In this document: positions 15,579 through 18,610 of the stretch, piece by piece | Layout: every line of letters starts with the position of its first letter | Position numbering within the stretch: position 1 is the first letter of the stretch | From: Acetobacteraceae bacterium | GTDB lineage: Bacteria > Pseudomonadota > Alphaproteobacteria > Acetobacterales > Acetobacteraceae | Direction of reading: 5' to 3' | DNA: 18,610 nucleotides | Assembly (NCBI GenBank): GCA_025356735.1 | Contig: JANXRT010000332.1 | Span: forward strand, 1 to 18,610 | The notes under the pieces: generated by a model | The model's database searches: none | What the model was told of the DNA's origin: nothing | Seen by the model: the letters and a program-made list of their open reading frames with translations, nothing else | Made by a program: the position numbers and the translations under genes

Positions 15579-16349
15579 TCAGCCCAGCTCGATCACGACA
15601 GGCACATGATCCGAGGGCTGCTCCGCTCCTCGCTCGGTCCGATCCGGCATCGCCGAGACCATTCGCTCGGCCAGATCGGCCGACAGCAGCGCATGGTCAA
15701 TGCGCAGGCCGCGATCGCGCGGCCAGGCGCCGGCCTGGTAATCCCAGAAAGTGTATATCGGCCCAGCTGGTTGCACAGCCCGGACCGCGTCGGTCAGCCC
15801 GAGATAGATCATGCGCCGGTAACGCGCACGGGTTTCAGGGCGTACTAGCGCATCAGTCGCCGATAGGGTGCCGGGTGCAAAATCGACGTCCTCCGGGCAG
15901 ACATTGTAATCGCCAAGCAGCATCGTCGGTGTATCGGCGTCCAGCAATGCCGCCGCCCGGTCGGCCAGCAATTCCATCCAGGCCAGCTTGTAGGCGTAGC
16001 CCGCCTCGCCTCCTGAATTGCCGTTCGGCAGATAGAGCCCACCAACCGCGACGCCTTCGGTGCGGACCTCGACATAGCGCGACTGGGTGTCGTCTGCCGG
16101 CAGGCCCGGCAAGGATCGGTGGGTCACCTCGATCGGAATGCGGGAGAGAACCGCGACACCGTTGTAGGATTTCTGCCCGACGATCTCACAGCGATAACCC
16201 AGCGCCTCAAATGTCAACGCCGGAAATTGCGCCGCCTCACATTTGATCTCCTGCAGGAACAGCAGTTCCGGCTGCACCCGGGCGAGCCATCGCGCGACGT
16301 GACCCTCACGGGACCGCACCGAGTTGACATTCCACGTCGCGATCTTCAT
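15579..16349 (-). CDS. xthA: Exodeoxyribonuclease III
   Basis: This 256-residue AP endonuclease/3'-5' exonuclease of the EEP fold acts in base-excision repair of abasic and oxidised sites. All catalytic landmarks are visible: MKIATWNVNSVR with Asn7, FLQEIK with metal ligand Glu34, SYNGVAVLSR, Tyr106 in GLYLPNGN, GDYNVCPEDVDF with Asp147 and Asn149, GLRIDHALL with Asp218, and the terminal SDHVPVV with the Asp247-His248 pair. Length matches the bacterial family. The start follows the erpA stop by 16 nt on the same strand, so the two are probably co-transcribed. No strong ribosome binding site is seen, so translational coupling is possible. Confidence 0.96.
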   Translation of the reverse strand: MKIATWNVNSVRSREGHVARWLARVQPELLFLQEIKCEAAQFPALTFEALGYRCEIVGQKSYNGVAVLSRIPIEVTHRSLPGLPADDTQSRYVEVRTEGVAVGGLYLPNGNSGGEAGYAYKLAWMELLADRAAALLDADTPTMLLGDYNVCPEDVDFAPGTLSATDALVRPETRARYRRMIYLGLTDAVRAVQPAGPIYTFWDYQAGAWPRDRGLRIDHALLSADLAERMVSAMPDRTERGAEQPSDHVPVVIELG

Positions 16350-16365
16350 CGCGGCAAACCGGAAA

Positions 16366-16740
16366 TCAATCTACCGAGAAGCTGGTGCCGCAGCCGCAGG
16401 CCGAGGTCGCGTTCGGGTTACGGACGGCAAAATGGGCGCCCATCAGCTCGTCGGTATAGTCCAGCTCCGACCCGGCCAGCAGATTGAGGCTGGCGCTGTC
16501 GACCAGCACCCGGGCGCCGGCGCGCTCGATCACCAGGTCATCGTCCCGCCGCGTATCGTCCAGCTCGAAGCGATACTGGAAGCCGCTGCATCCGCCGGCG
16601 AGCACGGCGACGCGCAACCCAGTAGGCCGCCCTTCGGCGGCCACGATTTCGGCAATGCGGATGGCGGCGCGCTCACTGACGCCGAAAACCGCCTCAGACT
16701 CGGATGGGAAAGGCGTTTGCATGTCCATACCGTCCAACAT
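16366..16740 (-). CDS. erpA: A-type iron-sulfur cluster carrier (ErpA/IscA/HesB family)
   Basis: This 124-residue A-type carrier delivers Fe-S clusters to target enzymes. The three ligand cysteines are in the required places: Cys51 in LAGGCSGFQYRFEL, and Cys115 and Cys117 in SACGCGTSFSV. The LLAGSELDYTDELMGAHFAVRNPNA segment resembles ErpA/IscA. A short non-conserved N-terminus of about 18 residues precedes the domain. In-frame ATGs at 16740, 16728 and 16722 are all possible; none has a clear ribosome binding site. It is divergent from dgt (71 bp) and followed by xthA. No isc or suf genes are adjacent, which fits a stand-alone ErpA. Confidence 0.92.
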   Translation of the reverse strand: MLDGMDMQTPFPSESEAVFGVSERAAIRIAEIVAAEGRPTGLRVAVLAGGCSGFQYRFELDDTRRDDDLVIERAGARVLVDSASLNLLAGSELDYTDELMGAHFAVRNPNATSACGCGTSFSVD

Positions 16741-16792
16741 AAGCGCTTACGCCGCCGATTTGAAGTGCGTGAAACATTGATGCCATAGGGGT

Positions 16793-16809
16793 GCAGGTAT
16801 AAGTCCTGC
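16793..16809 (+). promoter_or_regulatory. -10 like box inside an inverted repeat just before dgt
   Basis: TATAAG (16798-16803) is framed by GCAGG (16793-16797) and CCTGC (16805-16809), a 5-bp stem with a 7-nt loop ending 2 nt before the dgt ATG. If TATAAG is a -10 box, transcription would begin at about 16810, making dgt nearly leaderless, and no ribosome binding site is visible. TTGATG upstream gives only a 15-bp spacer, so the promoter call is weak. Confidence 0.3.
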
Positions 16810-16811
16810 CG

Positions 16812-18014
16812 ATGACCCCGACGAGTTATGAACTCCCACCCGAGGCCGCCAAGCACGGCGCGTGGAAAGCTCCCTCGCCGTGGTCGGTCGATGTGGCGGC
16901 CAGCCGCGGCCGCCTGCATCCGGAACCTGAAAGCCCGACCCGGTCGCCCTGGCAACGCGACCGCGACCGCATCGTGCACTGCGCGGCCTTTCGAAAGCTG
17001 CAATATAAGACGCAGGTCTTCGTCAACCATGAGGGCGATTTCTTCCGCACCCGATTGACCCACAGCCTGGAGGTGGCACAGATCGCGCGCTCGGTCGCGC
17101 GCCAGCTTGCGGTCGACGAAGACCTCGCTGAGGCGCTCGCGCTGGCCCATGATCTCGGCCATCCGCCGTTCGGCCACGCCGGCGAGGAGGCGTTGAGCCT
17201 GGCCATGAAGCCGTTCCACGGCTTCAACCACAACGCCCAGTCGCTGCGAGTGGTGACGTTGCTGGAGGGCAGCTACGCCGCTTTCGACGGCTTGAACCTG
17301 ACTTGGGAAACGCTGGAGGGCCTGGCCAAGCATAACGGCCCGTTGCGCCATCCGCCGCCCTATATCGCCGAGTATGATGCCCGCCATCGGCTGGATTTGG
17401 CGACCCATGCCGGCGTCGAGGCGCAGATTGCCGCCCTTTCGGACGATATCGCCTACCACTCGCACGACCTCGACGATGGCGTTCGTGCCGGACTGTTCGG
17501 CCCGGAGGAGATTTCCCATCTGCCGATCGTCGGTGAGGCGCTGGCCGAGGCAAGGCGGTCCAGCCTCGATGTGCCGCCGCCGCGGTTGCGCCACGAGACC
17601 ATCCGCCGCGTGATCGACGTGATGGTGACCGACCTCCTGGCGGAGACCGGCCGCCGGCTTGGCAAGCTTGATCCCGCCGACAGCCAGGCGGTGCGCCGGG
17701 CCAGGAACCCGGTGGTGGCGTTCAGCCCGCCGGTCGCCGAGGCCAACCGGGTGATCAAAGAGTTCCTGTTCGCGCGCATGTACCGGCACTGGAAGGTCAA
17801 GCGGATGACGACCAAGGCAACACGGCTGACCGGCGAGCTGTTTGCGGCGTTGCATGGCGATACCAGCCTGCTACCCGATGACTGGCGCGCTCGCGCCGGA
17901 GAGCCGGGTACCGCGCGCGCCGCCGGCACGGTGTGCGACTATATCGCCGGCATGACCGACCGCTTCGCCATGGACGAGCATCGCCGCCTCACCGACTTGT
18001 CCGTTTCAGGCTGA
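16812..18014 (+). CDS. dgt: Deoxyguanosinetriphosphate triphosphohydrolase (dGTPase-like, HD domain)
   Basis: This 400-residue HD-domain enzyme of the dNTP triphosphohydrolase family splits dNTPs to nucleoside and triphosphate, controlling nucleotide pools. Visible are SPTRSPWQRDRDRIVHCAAFRKL (41-63), KTQVFVNHEGD, RTRLTHSLEVAQIARS with metal ligand His84, LALAHDLGHPPFGHAGE with the His113-Asp114 doublet, GFNHNAQSLRV, and LSDDIAYHSHDLDDG with the fourth ligand at Asp211 or Asp212. This is the shorter bacterial type, about 400 residues, rather than the longer E. coli Dgt. The start is chosen from the family's N-terminus; there is no visible ribosome binding site. Ten nucleotides separate its stop from argS, so the two form an operon, an order I recognise from alphaproteobacteria. 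Confidence 0.94.
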   Translation: MTPTSYELPPEAAKHGAWKAPSPWSVDVAASRGRLHPEPESPTRSPWQRDRDRIVHCAAFRKLQYKTQVFVNHEGDFFRTRLTHSLEVAQIARSVARQLAVDEDLAEALALAHDLGHPPFGHAGEEALSLAMKPFHGFNHNAQSLRVVTLLEGSYAAFDGLNLTWETLEGLAKHNGPLRHPPPYIAEYDARHRLDLATHAGVEAQIAALSDDIAYHSHDLDDGVRAGLFGPEEISHLPIVGEALAEARRSSLDVPPPRLRHETIRRVIDVMVTDLLAETGRRLGKLDPADSQAVRRARNPVVAFSPPVAEANRVIKEFLFARMYRHWKVKRMTTKATRLTGELFAALHGDTSLLPDDWRARAGEPGTARAAGTVCDYIAGMTDRFAMDEHRRLTDLSVSG

Positions 18015-18024
18015 AAGTTTCTAG

Positions 18025-18585
18025 ATGACTAATGATATTTTCTCCGACGCACGCGAGTGGGTGTTGGCTGCAATGGTGACGCTCGGTTTACTCGACAAGC
18101 TAAACTCGGAAATATCGACGCGGATCACAGTCGGGCCGACGCGTGATCCGGCACATGGTGACATCACAACAAATGCTGCGATGGTCCTGGGAACTTACCA
18201 TAACAAGGATAAACGCGTCGCCGCGGCGGAACTGGCAGGACAGCTTTCCACCCGGGATGAAATAGCCAGCGCCGAAGCTGCCGGTCCCGGCTTTATCAAT
18301 ATTCGTCTGAACTCCGAGATACTGCGTGCCGTACTGCCCACCGTGCTCGCGAACGGCGCCGGCTACGGCGATTCGCGGGTCGGCGCGAGGGTCACCGTCA
18401 ACATCGAATACGTGTCCGCCAACCCGACCGGCCCGGTGCATGTCGGACATTGCCGTGGCGCCGTGGTCGGCGACGCCCTGGCCAACCTGCTGACCAAGGC
18501 CGGCTTCGCCGTCACCAAGGAATACTACGTCAACGTCCGACATGCACCGGGCCGGTCGGGTTGGCGGACACGTATTCGATGTTGA
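18025..18585 (+). CDS. argS: Arginyl-tRNA synthetase, 5' part, broken by fold-back at 18534
   Basis: The first 170 residues are ordinary ArgS. The N-terminal tRNA D-loop-binding domain (TRDPAHGDITTNAAM, AGPGFINIRL) leads into the catalytic domain with EYVSANPTGPVHVGHCRGAVVGDALANLL, where HVGH (139-142) is the HIGH motif, and reaches KEYYVN. Homologues continue with Asp-Ala-Gly. Here, from 18535, the DNA is the exact reverse complement of 18373-18448, adding 16 meaningless residues before a TGA at 18583-18585. Thus only 18025-18534 is trustworthy, and the full enzyme of about 580 residues is not in the window. ArgS attaches Arg to its tRNA and is essential, so a real truncation is unlikely. 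The start lies 10 nt after the dgt stop. Confidence 0.93.
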   Translation: MTNDIFSDAREWVLAAMVTLGLLDKLNSEISTRITVGPTRDPAHGDITTNAAMVLGTYHNKDKRVAAAELAGQLSTRDEIASAEAAGPGFINIRLNSEILRAVLPTVLANGAGYGDSRVGARVTVNIEYVSANPTGPVHVGHCRGAVVGDALANLLTKAGFAVTKEYYVNVRHAPGRSGWRTRIRC

Positions 18586-18610
18586 CGGTGACCCTCGCGC
18601 CGACCCGCGA
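18373..18610. repeat. 76-bp perfect inverted repeat reaching the window end (probable chimeric fold-back)
   Basis: Bases 18535-18610 equal the reverse complement of 18373-18448 without a mismatch, separated by an 86-bp spacer (18449-18534). The left arm is native argS coding sequence, including the HIGH motif region. The pairing stops exactly at 18448/18535 and is still perfect at the last base of the window, so the arm may be longer outside it. A natural hairpin with both arms coding for the same conserved motif is implausible. Confidence 0.97.

Noticed and set aside
16530..17855. Long minus-strand open frame (441 codons) opposite dgt and erpA
   Set aside because: It is antisense to well-supported dgt and runs into erpA in another frame; its composition is Arg/His/Gln-rich without any domain, a usual shadow in GC-rich DNA.

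Overview
The window is GC-rich DNA from an alphaproteobacterium, most likely of the Rhodospirillales/Acetobacteraceae type. This is inferred from protein character and gene order (tolC-popZ-valS, and erpA-xthA divergent from dgt-argS), not from a database search. No mobile element, CRISPR array, phage gene or rRNA is visible.

Left part (1-2507). A MATE-family drug/metabolite exporter runs off the left edge on the minus strand. It is translationally coupled (ATGA overlap) to an HxlR-type regulator. Divergent from this pair is a secreted PEP-CTERM protein gene whose frame is interrupted by one in-frame TAG at 1650-1652. The space between them carries a symmetric dyad that could be the regulator's operator.

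Middle part (2566-9277). This is an accessory catabolic island. An AraC-type activator diverges from an SMP-30/gluconolactonase-like protein followed by an acyl-CoA ligase. An alpha/beta hydrolase then lies convergent to the ligase, and an Rv3520c-like LLM flavin/F420 oxidoreductase and a metal-dependent amidohydrolase follow as a tight pair. Together they look like parts of one degradation route for an unknown lactone- or ester-forming substrate; that link is inferred from proximity and enzyme types.

Right part (9297-18610). This is core-genome housekeeping: tRNA-Cys(GCA), a PCMT-family methyltransferase, a TolC outer-membrane channel, the polar organiser PopZ (DUF2497), valyl-tRNA synthetase, exonuclease III, the A-type Fe-S carrier ErpA, dGTPase and the 5' part of argS.

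The last 76 bases (18535-18610) are a perfect reverse complement of 18373-18448, inside argS. This fold-back breaks argS after codon 170. It looks like a chimeric read or assembly end rather than biology, so sequence after 18534 should not be trusted. I did not find a convincing undescribed system. The best biological leads are the interrupted PEP-CTERM gene, its shared regulatory region, and the catabolic island.
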